A DNA stretch of 64,000 bases from Pseudomonas khavaziana (GTDB lineage Bacteria; Pseudomonadota; Gammaproteobacteria; Pseudomonadales; Pseudomonadaceae): the NCBI RefSeq assembly GCF_019145205.1, contig NZ_JAHSTT010000003.1, positions 1 through 64,000 of the forward strand. The letters run 5' to 3'. This document shows, piece after piece, positions 9,204 through 17,574 of this stretch (position 1 is its first letter; every line of letters starts with the position of its first letter). A program made the translations under genes and the position numbers. A model generated the notes under the pieces. That model was not told the DNA's origin. It searched no databases and was given only the letters and a program-made list of their open reading frames with translations.

Positions 9204-10262
9204 ATGAAACGCAAAGACAAAATTGCCGTCGCCGTTATTGCTGTATTTGCCGTCGGCGTACTGGTTTACCTGGTCGCGCCGGGTGTGCTGGGCAGCAAGC
9301 GCCAGACTACCAACGACGCGTTCGTCGCCGCTGATTTCACCCTGGTTGCGCCGCGGGTGGCCGGCTTTATCAAAGAGGTACTGGTGGAAGACAATCAGCG
9401 CGTCAAGGCCGGCCAGCTGCTGGCGCTGATCGATGACCGCGACTTTCGCGCCGCCGCCCAGGCTGCCGACGCCGATACCCTGGTGGCCCAGGCCCAACTG
9501 AAAAACGCCACCGCGACCCTGGAGCGTCAAAGCTCGGTGATCGCCCAGGCTCAGGCTACCGTGGCCGCTGATCGCGCCGAAGTGGCCTTCGCCGAACATG
9601 AACTGAATCGCTACAACCACCTCGCCGGCGTCGGCGCGGGCACGGTGCAGAACGCCCAGCAAGCCAAGACCCGCATCGACCAGGCCACCGCCCGGCTGGC
9701 CAAATCCACCGCGGTACTGGCGGCCGAGCGCAAGCAGATAGAAATCCTTACCGCCCAGCGTGATGCGGCCGAAGGTGGCCTCAAGCGCGCCCAGGCGGCG
9801 TTGGAAATGGCCAGTTATCAGCTGTCTTACACGCGCATTGTCGCGCCGGTGGATGGCATGGTCGGCGAGCGCGCGGTGCGAGTCGGCGCCTATGTGACGC
9901 CGGGCAGCAAAATCCTCGCGGTCGTGCCCCTGGCCCAAGCCTATGTGGTGGCCAATTTCCAGGAGACCCAACTGTCCCATATGCACGCCGGCCAAGCCGT
10001 GCAGGTCAGCGTCGACAGCCTCGACGGCGAGCTGCTCAAAGGCCATCTGGAAAGCCTGGCGCCGGCCACGGGGGTGACCTTTGCCTCGGTCAAGCCGGAC
10101 AACGCCACCGGCAACTTCACCAAGGTGGTACAGCGTATTCCGGTGAAGATTGTGCTTGAGCCGAACCAGCCACTGACCGAGCGTTTGCGCGTAGGCATGT
10201 CGGTGGAAGCCAGCGTCGATACCCGGCCGGCCGCGCAACAGCGTGAGGTGGCCCAGCAATGA
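9204..10262 (+). CDS. EmrA/HlyD-family efflux adaptor
   Basis: 352 residues. One N-terminal membrane helix (about 8-28), lipoyl half (APRVAGFIKEVLVEDNQRV), an alanine-rich alpha-helical hairpin (about 85-200) and the second lipoyl/beta-barrel region (RIVAPVDGMVGERAVRVGAY). It links the upstream MFS pump to the downstream outer-membrane factor. Its stop overlaps the next start by 4 bp (ATGA). Confidence 0.9.
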   Translation: MKRKDKIAVAVIAVFAVGVLVYLVAPGVLGSKRQTTNDAFVAADFTLVAPRVAGFIKEVLVEDNQRVKAGQLLALIDDRDFRAAAQAADADTLVAQAQLKNATATLERQSSVIAQAQATVAADRAEVAFAEHELNRYNHLAGVGAGTVQNAQQAKTRIDQATARLAKSTAVLAAERKQIEILTAQRDAAEGGLKRAQAALEMASYQLSYTRIVAPVDGMVGERAVRVGAYVTPGSKILAVVPLAQAYVVANFQETQLSHMHAGQAVQVSVDSLDGELLKGHLESLAPATGVTFASVKPDNATGNFTKVVQRIPVKIVLEPNQPLTERLRVGMSVEASVDTRPAAQQREVAQQ

Positions 10263-11701
10263 AACACGTCGCCTGGCTCACCTTGAGCCTCATCAGCCTG
10301 AGCGCCTGCACCGTCGGCCCGGATTTCCAACGGCCTCAAGGTCCACAGGTCAGCCAGTGGAGCGAGCCCCAGGGTCGCCAAGCCGCAAGCCGCGCCGTCA
10401 GCGACCCCTTGCAGGAGCGCTGGTGGGACGTATTCCACGACGAGCAGCTCTCTGCCCTCACGCGCCGCGCCCTCAGCGATAACCTCGACCTGAAACTGGC
10501 CAGCAGCCGCCTGCAACAAAGTCGAGCCGTGCGCCAGGTGACCACAGCCGAACGCTATCCCAACGTCGATGCCGGTGGCGGTTACCAGCGCAAGCGCAAC
10601 AGCGGCAAAGGCTTGAACGACCCCTCCGGCGAGAACGGCCGTGCGGCCTTCAACCAATGGGACATGGGCTTCTCGGCCGCCTGGGAGCTGGACTTCTGGG
10701 GCCGCGTAAAGCGCGAAACGGAGGCTGCCGACGCCACCCTTGAGGTCGCCGAAAACGACCGCCGCGCCGTGTTGTTGTCGGTCCTGGCCGAGACCGTCCA
10801 GGATTACATCCAACTGCGCGGCGTGCAGAACACCCGTGCCGTTACCGAGCAAAACCTCGACGTGGCCCGTCACAGCCTCAAGCTCTCGCAATTGCGCCTG
10901 GCTGATGGCGTAGCGACCGACCTGGACGTGGCCGAAGCCGCCGCCCAGGTCGCGGCGATTGAAGCGCGCCTGCCGGACTTGCAACAGCGCCAGGACCAAC
11001 TGATCAACGCCCTGAGCCTGCTGATGGGCGAGCCGCCCCAGGCCCTGCACGCACAGCTGTCCAAGGACGCCCCTGTGCCGCAAACCCAACGCCAGGTCGC
11101 CATTGGCCTGCCCTCGGAGCTGGCCGAACGCCGTCCCGACATCCGCCAGGCAGAAGCGCGCTTGCACGCCGCCACTGCCAGCATCGGCGTGGCCAAGGGC
11201 GACTTCTACCCGCGCATCACCCTGTCCGGCAGCCTCGGCTCCCAAGCCATGCAACTGTCGGATTTCGGCTCCTGGGGCTCCCGCGCCTTTGCCTTTGGCC
11301 CGCAATTGAGCCTGCCGCTGTTCAACGGCGGGCGCCTGCAAGGCATGGTGGATTTGCGCGAAGCCCAGCAACAGGAAGCGGCCCTTGCCTACCAGCAAAC
11401 CGTGCTGCGCGCCTGGCATGAAATCGACGACCAACTGACCCGCTACAACGCCAGCCAACTACGCCGCGACAGCCTCGCCGAAGCCGTGCGCCAGAACCAG
11501 ATCGCCCTCACCACCGCGCAGCACCAGTATGTTGAAGGCGTGGTGGATTTCGTCAACGTACTCACCGTGCAAAGCGCATTGTTGGCGACGCAGGAGCAGT
11601 GGGTGGAGAGCTCCACCGGCGTGTCACTGGCCATGGTCGGGCTGTACAAAGCGCTGGGAGGAGGGTGGGAGTCGGTGTACCCGTTGCAAGTCGCTCAGTA
11701 A
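10259..11701 (+). CDS. NodT/OprM-type outer-membrane efflux lipoprotein
   Basis: 480 residues. Lipoprotein signal with lipobox LSAC (lipidated Cys at about residue 17) followed by TVGPDFQRP, the usual OprM-like mature start. Two OEP repeats give the TolC-like barrel and helical tunnel. Third gene of the MFS-HlyD-OMF operon. Twenty-one bases after the stop lies a perfect 12-bp palindrome AGGAACGTTCCT (11723-11734) followed by GTTTTC, possibly a weak terminator or an operator. Confidence 0.9.
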   Translation: MKHVAWLTLSLISLSACTVGPDFQRPQGPQVSQWSEPQGRQAASRAVSDPLQERWWDVFHDEQLSALTRRALSDNLDLKLASSRLQQSRAVRQVTTAERYPNVDAGGGYQRKRNSGKGLNDPSGENGRAAFNQWDMGFSAAWELDFWGRVKRETEAADATLEVAENDRRAVLLSVLAETVQDYIQLRGVQNTRAVTEQNLDVARHSLKLSQLRLADGVATDLDVAEAAAQVAAIEARLPDLQQRQDQLINALSLLMGEPPQALHAQLSKDAPVPQTQRQVAIGLPSELAERRPDIRQAEARLHAATASIGVAKGDFYPRITLSGSLGSQAMQLSDFGSWGSRAFAFGPQLSLPLFNGGRLQGMVDLREAQQQEAALAYQQTVLRAWHEIDDQLTRYNASQLRRDSLAEAVRQNQIALTTAQHQYVEGVVDFVNVLTVQSALLATQEQWVESSTGVSLAMVGLYKALGGGWESVYPLQVAQ

Positions 11702-11805
11702 CGATTGTGTGAAGTCGAGCGTAGGAACGTTCCTGTTTTCGAGATGGGTGCAATAGCCAGGAACATGAGCATTAATCTGCGGGACTGCCCTCAAGAGTCG
11801 TTCTT

Positions 11806-12390
11806 ATGTTCATATCTGAAAACCCCTATGCAGCACCCCAAGCTGATCTCAAAACGCCGTCAACTGGCGCAACGACCTTTTTTATCGTCGCACCGCGCAA
11901 GTTGGTATTGATGGTGCTGCTGTCCCAAGGCTTCTATACGTTTTACTGGTTATACAAACATTGGAGTGCTTATCGCGCCGCAACGGGGGCCCGTGTACTG
12001 CCGATTGTTCGAGCCTTTTTTTCGATCTTTTTTCTTTATGCGCTGGTGATGAAAATCAAGCAGGCGCTTGATCTGAAAGACCCGGCTTATCGGTGGTGGC
12101 CTCGCTGCTTTGTGCTTGGCTGGATAATCTGCGCTTTCCTGCCTTTTACCTATGTGTGGTTCGTCTCGTCGCTTACCGCATTGAAGGTGGGCCTGTGCTT
12201 TGCAATCGCGCAGGTCGCGATGAGCGTGCAGATTCAGCACGCGGTGAACCACTTGGAAAATGATTTGACAGGCCAAGCCAACCACCGCCTAACGTGGGCC
12301 AACGGTATTTGGATCTGCATCGGCGTGTCTTTCTGGGTGATTGCGATCAGCTCCGCGCTCGGCCTGGGGGCGGTCGTTGTGGAGCAGTGA
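11806..12390 (+). CDS. Hypothetical multi-pass membrane protein
   Basis: 194 residues. The N-terminus NPYAAPQADL is a short cytoplasmic motif common in small Pseudomonas membrane proteins of the DUF805/DUF4013 type. Four or five hydrophobic stretches follow (about 27-50, 65-85, 100-125, 130-150, 170-190). No catalytic motif is visible and the family is not recognised with certainty. It stands alone, 104 bp after the efflux operon and before a type 2 REP doublet. Confidence 0.6.
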   Translation: MFISENPYAAPQADLKTPSTGATTFFIVAPRKLVLMVLLSQGFYTFYWLYKHWSAYRAATGARVLPIVRAFFSIFFLYALVMKIKQALDLKDPAYRWWPRCFVLGWIICAFLPFTYVWFVSSLTALKVGLCFAIAQVAMSVQIQHAVNHLENDLTGQANHRLTWANGIWICIGVSFWVIAISSALGLGAVVVEQ

Positions 12391-12464
12391 TAAAAGCGAC
12401 CTTGAGCAACGACCTGAGCGCCTCGCCGGCGTGAAACTGGCGATGAACTTGCGAGCCTCACCCA

Positions 12465-12567
12465 CTGTAGGAGCGAGCTTGCTCGCGAAGAACGTATCGG
12501 CGGCGCGGGCTATCTGATAGCGCTGCATTATCGTTCACGTCTTTCGAGAGCAAGCTCGCTCCTACAG
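12465..12567. repeat. REP doublet (type 2)
   Basis: Inverted pair: GTAGGAGCGAGCTTGCTCGC at the left, and GAGCAAGCTCGCTCCTACAG at the right, about 60 bp apart. Each half is itself a hairpin (GCGAGC/GCTCGC). It sits between convergent genes, where it may act as a transcription end. Confidence 0.85.
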
Positions 12568-12581
12568 TTGATATTCAGCCT

Positions 12582-13286
12582 TCACGGGTTTTGCAAGAAC
12601 ACCACATACCCTCGAAACCACTTACTTCCCTGTAAATACCCCGGCGCTTGCCACTCGCCTCCCTGAATCAAGCCGACCTTGAACGGCATCCCCAGCCGAT
12701 TCATCCGCGGCAAATACGCGGCATAGTCGGGGATGCTGTGCCGCCCCTGATACGTCTGCACCACCACTTCATCCACCACACCCTTGAGCTGGGCGATGGC
12801 GGCCGGGTCGGCGTTGCTGCTCCAGTCCATCAGGCCGGTGATGCTCAAGCGCAGGTCGGCAGGCAAGCGTCGGCGCAGGTCGCGCAGGAAGTCGGCGTAT
12901 TCGTGCAGGTATTGGGTGCGGGCGTCGAAGTCGATCTGGATGCCAACCACAGGGTTACCCGCGTCACGCCAGCGTTGCACCTGGCCGAGCAGTTGGGTGT
13001 AGACCTGTTCCGGCCAGTGCAGGGTGTGGGCGCGGTAGACCACCCAGATTTCGCCTTGGGTAATGCGCGGTACGCTGATGCCCTGGGCGATCAGTTGCAC
13101 GCCGCGTTGGGGCGCGCGGCGAGTGGAGTTGATCTGGCCCTGGAGGATGTACAGTGTCCGGGCCTGCTTGATCACCGGCTGGGGTGTGACGCCGCTCCAC
13201 AGCCAGAAGGCGTCGTAGTCGCGGGCGTCGACCGCACCGAAAGCCGGGCCTGCCAGCAACAGCAAACCCAGCCACAGCGACTTCAC
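12582..13286 (-). CDS. DUF3142-type exported protein
   Basis: 234 residues from a GTG start at 13286 (KSLWLGLLLLAGPAFGAVDA is a signal peptide). The start overlaps the upstream stop by 4 bp (GTGA), so the pair is translationally coupled. The mature protein has the look of a TIM-barrel glycoside-hydrolase-like domain of the DUF3142 family: an early WSGV segment, then GIQIDFDARTQYLHEYADFL and VVVQTYQGRH. Substrate and role are unknown. An open frame continues further upstream in frame (to 13418), but that part overlaps the neighbour's C-terminus and is not coding here. Confidence 0.7.
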   Translation of the reverse strand: MKSLWLGLLLLAGPAFGAVDARDYDAFWLWSGVTPQPVIKQARTLYILQGQINSTRRAPQRGVQLIAQGISVPRITQGEIWVVYRAHTLHWPEQVYTQLLGQVQRWRDAGNPVVGIQIDFDARTQYLHEYADFLRDLRRRLPADLRLSITGLMDWSSNADPAAIAQLKGVVDEVVVQTYQGRHSIPDYAAYLPRMNRLGMPFKVGLIQGGEWQAPGYLQGSKWFRGYVVFLQNP

Positions 13287-15445
13287 CAGTAGTACTGCAG
13301 CGATTTGCCCCACTGGGTATCGGCAAAACCGGTCTTGAGCTGGCGGAACCAGGCTTTGCGTACCGCGGGCGCGACGTCTTCGCCACCGCAGCTGTTGTAG
13401 CCTGCCGGCGCATAGCAATTGATGGCGCGGAACAGCGCATAGGCCTTGTCGGTTTTCGGCGCCTTGGCATTGGCGATCACCTGTTTGTAGCCGTCCAGGC
13501 GCGAGAAGGTCTCACCCTTGAACTGTGAGGCGGTGCTGCCCAGGCTGCCGGCGGCGCGAGGTTGTTCCAGGGGCATGCCGTCCAGGCCGTTGCGCAGGAT
13601 GAACTCACCGAAGCAGTTCAAGGCGTGCGGGTTTTTGGCCTCATCCTGCAAGGTCGCGGCGGTTTGCGCGATGCTTGGGCAGGCGTAGCCTGATTCGGCT
13701 TTGTCACCGTTCCACTGGAACAGCTTCAAGCTCTGACCGCTGGTGTAGGTGTAGCCCAGGCTGGTGCCGAGCTTGTCGTCAGCGAGCGAGGCTTGCTTGA
13801 GGTCATCGGCAAAGGTGGCGTACTGGCCGTGCAGCAGGTCTTTGTAGAGCAGCACGAATTGCGCACTCTGACGCTCGGTCGGGTCGCTGGCCTTGGCGAT
13901 CTGCTGGCGCAGCAGCTCGGGGCCGGCGACGTTGCGCAGCAGGATGTAGCGCACTTGCTTGGCGCTGATCGGCGAGTCGGCGGCGAACACCTTGGCCAGT
14001 TGGCCGCTGCGCTCATAGTTCATCGCCAGGGCCAGCTCCAGTTGGTCGCGTTGCAACGGCTGCTTGGCCAGGGGCAGCAATTGCAGCCACAGGGCTTCGG
14101 CGCCTTGCCAGTCTTGCTTGGCTTCCAGGGCCAGGGCGCGCAGGGTCTGCTGGCTGAAGGCGAAATAGTCGAGGCTCGACGGCACGCTGTCGGGCAGGTG
14201 CTTCAAGGCGTTGTCGGGCTGATGCTCGACGTACAGGGCATACGCCGCTTGCAGATAGTCGAACAAGGCCGGCTCGTTGGCGAAGGTGCTCTTTTGGTTG
14301 TCGAGGTCTTCTCGGCTCAGGAGCGGCGGCGTATGAGCACGCATCGCCATCAGGTCGCTGACCACCTGCAGCATCGGGCTATTTGCCGACTTGTTGCCGA
14401 CCATCAGCAACTTGAGGTCAGCTTCTTCGACCAACTCGTCGATGCTCACATTGCGCTGGGCGTTGGTTGCCTCGGTAAATTGCCAGGTAAAGTCTTCTGC
14501 AAGCTTGGCGTCGTCGTTCGCCAGCCAATGCACGCGGCGCAGCAGGCCACGGGCGGACGCAACGTAATCACCCTGCGGAAAATATTTCAGGTAACTGAGA
14601 AAACCTTCTTCGGCGTCGCTCAAGGCGGCTTTATCCACATGCTCGCGTTGCGGCATGCCGTATTCATCGAAGGCTTCGGCCTGGGCCCTGTTCAACGAGG
14701 TCCGTGCGGTCATGTAGAGCGCGGTCTCTTTCAGCCAATGCACCTCGCTGGTCGCGGCGGCGGCGAAACCGCGCTCGGCGTAAACGAAGCGACCGCCGTA
14801 GAAATCGGCGGCGGCCTGCAGGTAGGTGCGAAACAGCTGGGCGTTGGTCGAGGGCGTCAACTGCGCGTCCACCACTTGGCCGGTGAAGTCACAGGTGGTC
14901 AACAACTGTAAGCGCGCTTTCACCAGCAAGTCGCGTTCGGCGGGCGGCATATCGGCCTTGATCACCTGGCTGATAAACGCGGTGGCGCTGTTATCGCTGT
15001 TGCTGCGGCAGCGGCTGCCTTCGCCGTTGAGGAAGGCTTCGCCGGCGGTTTTGTATTCCTCACGCTTGATGCCCAGCGGTTGCAGCAGGGCGTCGAGTTC
15101 GGCCGTGCGTGAATCATCTGGCTGGTTGTCAGGCTCATCACCGGTGGCTGGTGGGGGTACAAGGCGATACACCGGGAAGGGCACCGGGCCGAAACCCTGG
15201 GCCAGGTCATCTTCACCCAAGGCATTGGGGGTCAGCGGCGCGGCTTTTTTGTCGGCCAGCAGCAGGCGCAGGTTGACCCGGCTGTCGTTGCCCGGGCTGA
15301 GAAAGGGCTGGTTGCTGCAAGGTTCGAGGCTGTCACGCGAGACACGCCAGTCGGGGTAGCACGAGTCGTCGGAACTGGCCTGGGCCTGGAGAGAAATACC
15401 GGCCAGCAGGGCCAGTGCCAGAGGTGACATAAAACCGATGCGCAT
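13283..15445 (-). CDS. Large exported protein of unknown function, coupled to DUF3142
   Basis: 720 residues from ATG 15445, chosen because AAGGA lies 6 bases upstream and a clean signal peptide follows (MRIGFMSPLALALLAGISLQ...QA). The frame stays open further upstream but without a signal. The mature part is mostly alpha-helical, with repeat-like segments (for example SDAEEGFLSYLKYFPQGDYV and LKQASLADDKLG) suggesting TPR/SEL-like solenoid structure, plus scattered cysteines. Family not recognised. The GTGA overlap with the DUF3142 gene suggests the two act together in the periplasm or at the cell envelope. Confidence 0.6.
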   Translation of the reverse strand: MRIGFMSPLALALLAGISLQAQASSDDSCYPDWRVSRDSLEPCSNQPFLSPGNDSRVNLRLLLADKKAAPLTPNALGEDDLAQGFGPVPFPVYRLVPPPATGDEPDNQPDDSRTAELDALLQPLGIKREEYKTAGEAFLNGEGSRCRSNSDNSATAFISQVIKADMPPAERDLLVKARLQLLTTCDFTGQVVDAQLTPSTNAQLFRTYLQAAADFYGGRFVYAERGFAAAATSEVHWLKETALYMTARTSLNRAQAEAFDEYGMPQREHVDKAALSDAEEGFLSYLKYFPQGDYVASARGLLRRVHWLANDDAKLAEDFTWQFTEATNAQRNVSIDELVEEADLKLLMVGNKSANSPMLQVVSDLMAMRAHTPPLLSREDLDNQKSTFANEPALFDYLQAAYALYVEHQPDNALKHLPDSVPSSLDYFAFSQQTLRALALEAKQDWQGAEALWLQLLPLAKQPLQRDQLELALAMNYERSGQLAKVFAADSPISAKQVRYILLRNVAGPELLRQQIAKASDPTERQSAQFVLLYKDLLHGQYATFADDLKQASLADDKLGTSLGYTYTSGQSLKLFQWNGDKAESGYACPSIAQTAATLQDEAKNPHALNCFGEFILRNGLDGMPLEQPRAAGSLGSTASQFKGETFSRLDGYKQVIANAKAPKTDKAYALFRAINCYAPAGYNSCGGEDVAPAVRKAWFRQLKTGFADTQWGKSLQYYW

Positions 15446-15614
15446 GACGTGTCCTTGATCCTTGGTCCTTGGAGGAAGCCAATAATAGCCTGATCCTGAC
15501 GCGCGCTTCGGTGAAGGCCTACACAAAATGCTGATTTGTCCGATTCCAGCAGCGAAGCCGGGGCTTTTGTCCTAGAGTGGCGGTGTTTGCGCTTAGGCAA
15601 GCAGGGGAATTCAA

Positions 15615-17195
15615 GTGCGTCGGTCTGTGGTAGAGCAAAGCGAAAAAGCCGGGGTGCTGCCTGCCTCCCATCGCCTGACCTGGGAGGGTGCCGCTTGGCT
15701 TAGCCGTCTGTGGTGGGTACCGATCCTGGCGTTGGCCATGGCGCTGCGGTTTTACCATCTAACGTCGGCGGCGATCTGGGGCGACGAAGGGTCAAGCCTG
15801 TTGCTTAGCGAATACGCCGTAGCCGACCTGTGGTTTCATGCGGCCCATGATGTGCATCCGCCGCTGTATTTCTTCCTGCTGCGCGGCTGGATCGAGCTGT
15901 TTGGCGACAGCATCGGCTCGATTCGTAGCATGAGTGCGTTGCCAGGTGTGGCCGTGGTTGGCTTGGGCATTTGGCTGACGCGGCAACTGTCCACCCGACG
16001 CGCGGCAGTATTGGCGGGGATCCTGCTGGCACTGCTGCCCACGGCGGTGCGCTACAGCCAGGAAGTACGCATGTATTCGCTGCTGGGCATGTGGCTGCTA
16101 GGCGCGACGCTGGCGCTGGTGTACTGGATGCGCCAACCCGAACGCACGCGCTATCTAGCGGCGTATGTGCTGTTGATGAGCGCGGGTTTCTATACCCATT
16201 ATTTCACCGCGTTGTGCGTACTGGTGCATTGGGCCTACCTGGGGTTGCCGGCGCCGGGCCAACGCTTGATCACGCGCCCTGCATGGTGGCTGGCCAACAC
16301 CATGATTGTGCTGTTGTACCTGCCTTGGCTACCGAACCTGTTGGACCTGGTGCAGCATGTCGACCAGCTCAAGGTGGGCGGCGACATCGGCTGGGAAGAG
16401 CCGGTCAACCTGCTGTCTGTGCCCTCGATGATCTGGCAGTTCGTGTTGCAGGATGAAGGCGATGATTTGTGGACGCCGCTGTTCTGGATATTTCCGCTGC
16501 TGCTGATTGCGGTGGTGTGGATGACGGCCTGGCGCCACCCGGGAGCTCGTTTGCCGGCGTTGTTTTTCTTGTTGCCGTTGCTGTTGGTGTATGGCGTGTC
16601 GTTTATCTCGCCGGTCTTTATCGAGCGCTACCTCACGGTGTATGCCCTGGGTTTGCCGATCGTCCTGGCGCTTGCCATCGACCGCTTGCCGTCACGCTTG
16701 TCATGGCTGGGCGCAGCGCTGTGGGTGCTGTTTGTGGGCATGGAACTGCTGGGCCTGAAAAACACCTTCGAGGTGGATGAACACGACCAATTCAACGTGC
16801 CGGTGGAGTTCGTCAATCGCAATTACCAGGAAGACGACCGCATCGTCCTCAGCGACATGATGTGGTACCTCAGCTACGTGTACTACGACCAGACCGACGC
16901 ACAGCTGCAGCTCTACACCCCGCCCAAACCCGACGGCACGCCGACCCGGCCGAATGCCTATGGCTTCGGCACCCTGGTGGACCAGGATGGTGGGCGCATC
17001 TATCTCGACCACTTGTCAGCACTGCCCGCCAGCACACGTCGGGTATGGTTGATCAGCAGCAACGAAACACCGGACGACTTTGCCCCGCTGCCCGCAGGCT
17101 GGCGCGAACTCAGTCGCCAGGACGGTGGCGGAGCGCGGGCGCGCTTGTTCGTGCTATGCAACGCACTGGCGCCGCAACCTGAAGGCTGCCGCTAG
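15615..17195 (+). CDS. GT-C (GT39/ArnT-like) membrane glycosyltransferase
   Basis: 526 residues, GTG start with GGGGAA six bases upstream. About 11-12 membrane helices fill residues 35-380, then a soluble periplasmic C-terminal domain. The first periplasmic loop has the acidic signature WGDEGSS and a HDVHPPLYFFLL motif, both typical of the PMT/ArnT superfamily that uses polyprenyl-phosphate sugar donors. It would transfer a sugar on the periplasmic face of the inner membrane. Acceptor unknown; no neighbouring sugar-synthesis genes narrow it down. Confidence 0.75.
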   Translation: MRRSVVEQSEKAGVLPASHRLTWEGAAWLSRLWWVPILALAMALRFYHLTSAAIWGDEGSSLLLSEYAVADLWFHAAHDVHPPLYFFLLRGWIELFGDSIGSIRSMSALPGVAVVGLGIWLTRQLSTRRAAVLAGILLALLPTAVRYSQEVRMYSLLGMWLLGATLALVYWMRQPERTRYLAAYVLLMSAGFYTHYFTALCVLVHWAYLGLPAPGQRLITRPAWWLANTMIVLLYLPWLPNLLDLVQHVDQLKVGGDIGWEEPVNLLSVPSMIWQFVLQDEGDDLWTPLFWIFPLLLIAVVWMTAWRHPGARLPALFFLLPLLLVYGVSFISPVFIERYLTVYALGLPIVLALAIDRLPSRLSWLGAALWVLFVGMELLGLKNTFEVDEHDQFNVPVEFVNRNYQEDDRIVLSDMMWYLSYVYYDQTDAQLQLYTPPKPDGTPTRPNAYGFGTLVDQDGGRIYLDHLSALPASTRRVWLISSNETPDDFAPLPAGWRELSRQDGGGARARLFVLCNALAPQPEGCR

Positions 17196-17227
17196 ACTCT
17201 TCTGAACAGGCTTATGAGGAACACTCC

Positions 17228-17473
17228 ATGGAATCGCCAGTACACAGCTTGCCGGCTTTGTTCAAACAGCTTGGCCTGCCAGACGACCCGGTCAGCATTG
17301 AGCAATTTGTCGCCTCTCATTCGCCCCTCAAGCCGGATTTGAAACTCGCCGATGCGTTTTTTTGGAGCAACGCCCAGAAGGCATTTTTGCGTGAGGAGAT
17401 TCTGGACGATGCGGATTGGGCGGTGGTGGTGGATGAGTTGAATCTGATGTTGCGGAGTGGGCGAGAGGTGTAA
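17228..17473 (+). CDS. DUF2789 family protein
   Basis: 81 residues. Acidic small helical protein with the DUF2789 pattern LFKQLGLPDDPVSIEQF, then DAFFWSNAQKAFLREEI and DADWAVVVDELN. Function unknown. It lies 32 bp after the glycosyltransferase. The 100 bp after its stop is A-rich with three poly-A runs and has no gene. Confidence 0.75.
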   Translation: MESPVHSLPALFKQLGLPDDPVSIEQFVASHSPLKPDLKLADAFFWSNAQKAFLREEILDDADWAVVVDELNLMLRSGREV

Positions 17474-17574
17474 AAAAATATCCAAATAAAAGCGAGTATG
17501 TAAAAAAAAATGGTGAGCGGTAAAAAAAACTGGGCTTTAATCGCTTAAGTGAATTTTTTCTGGAAAAGCTCGCC

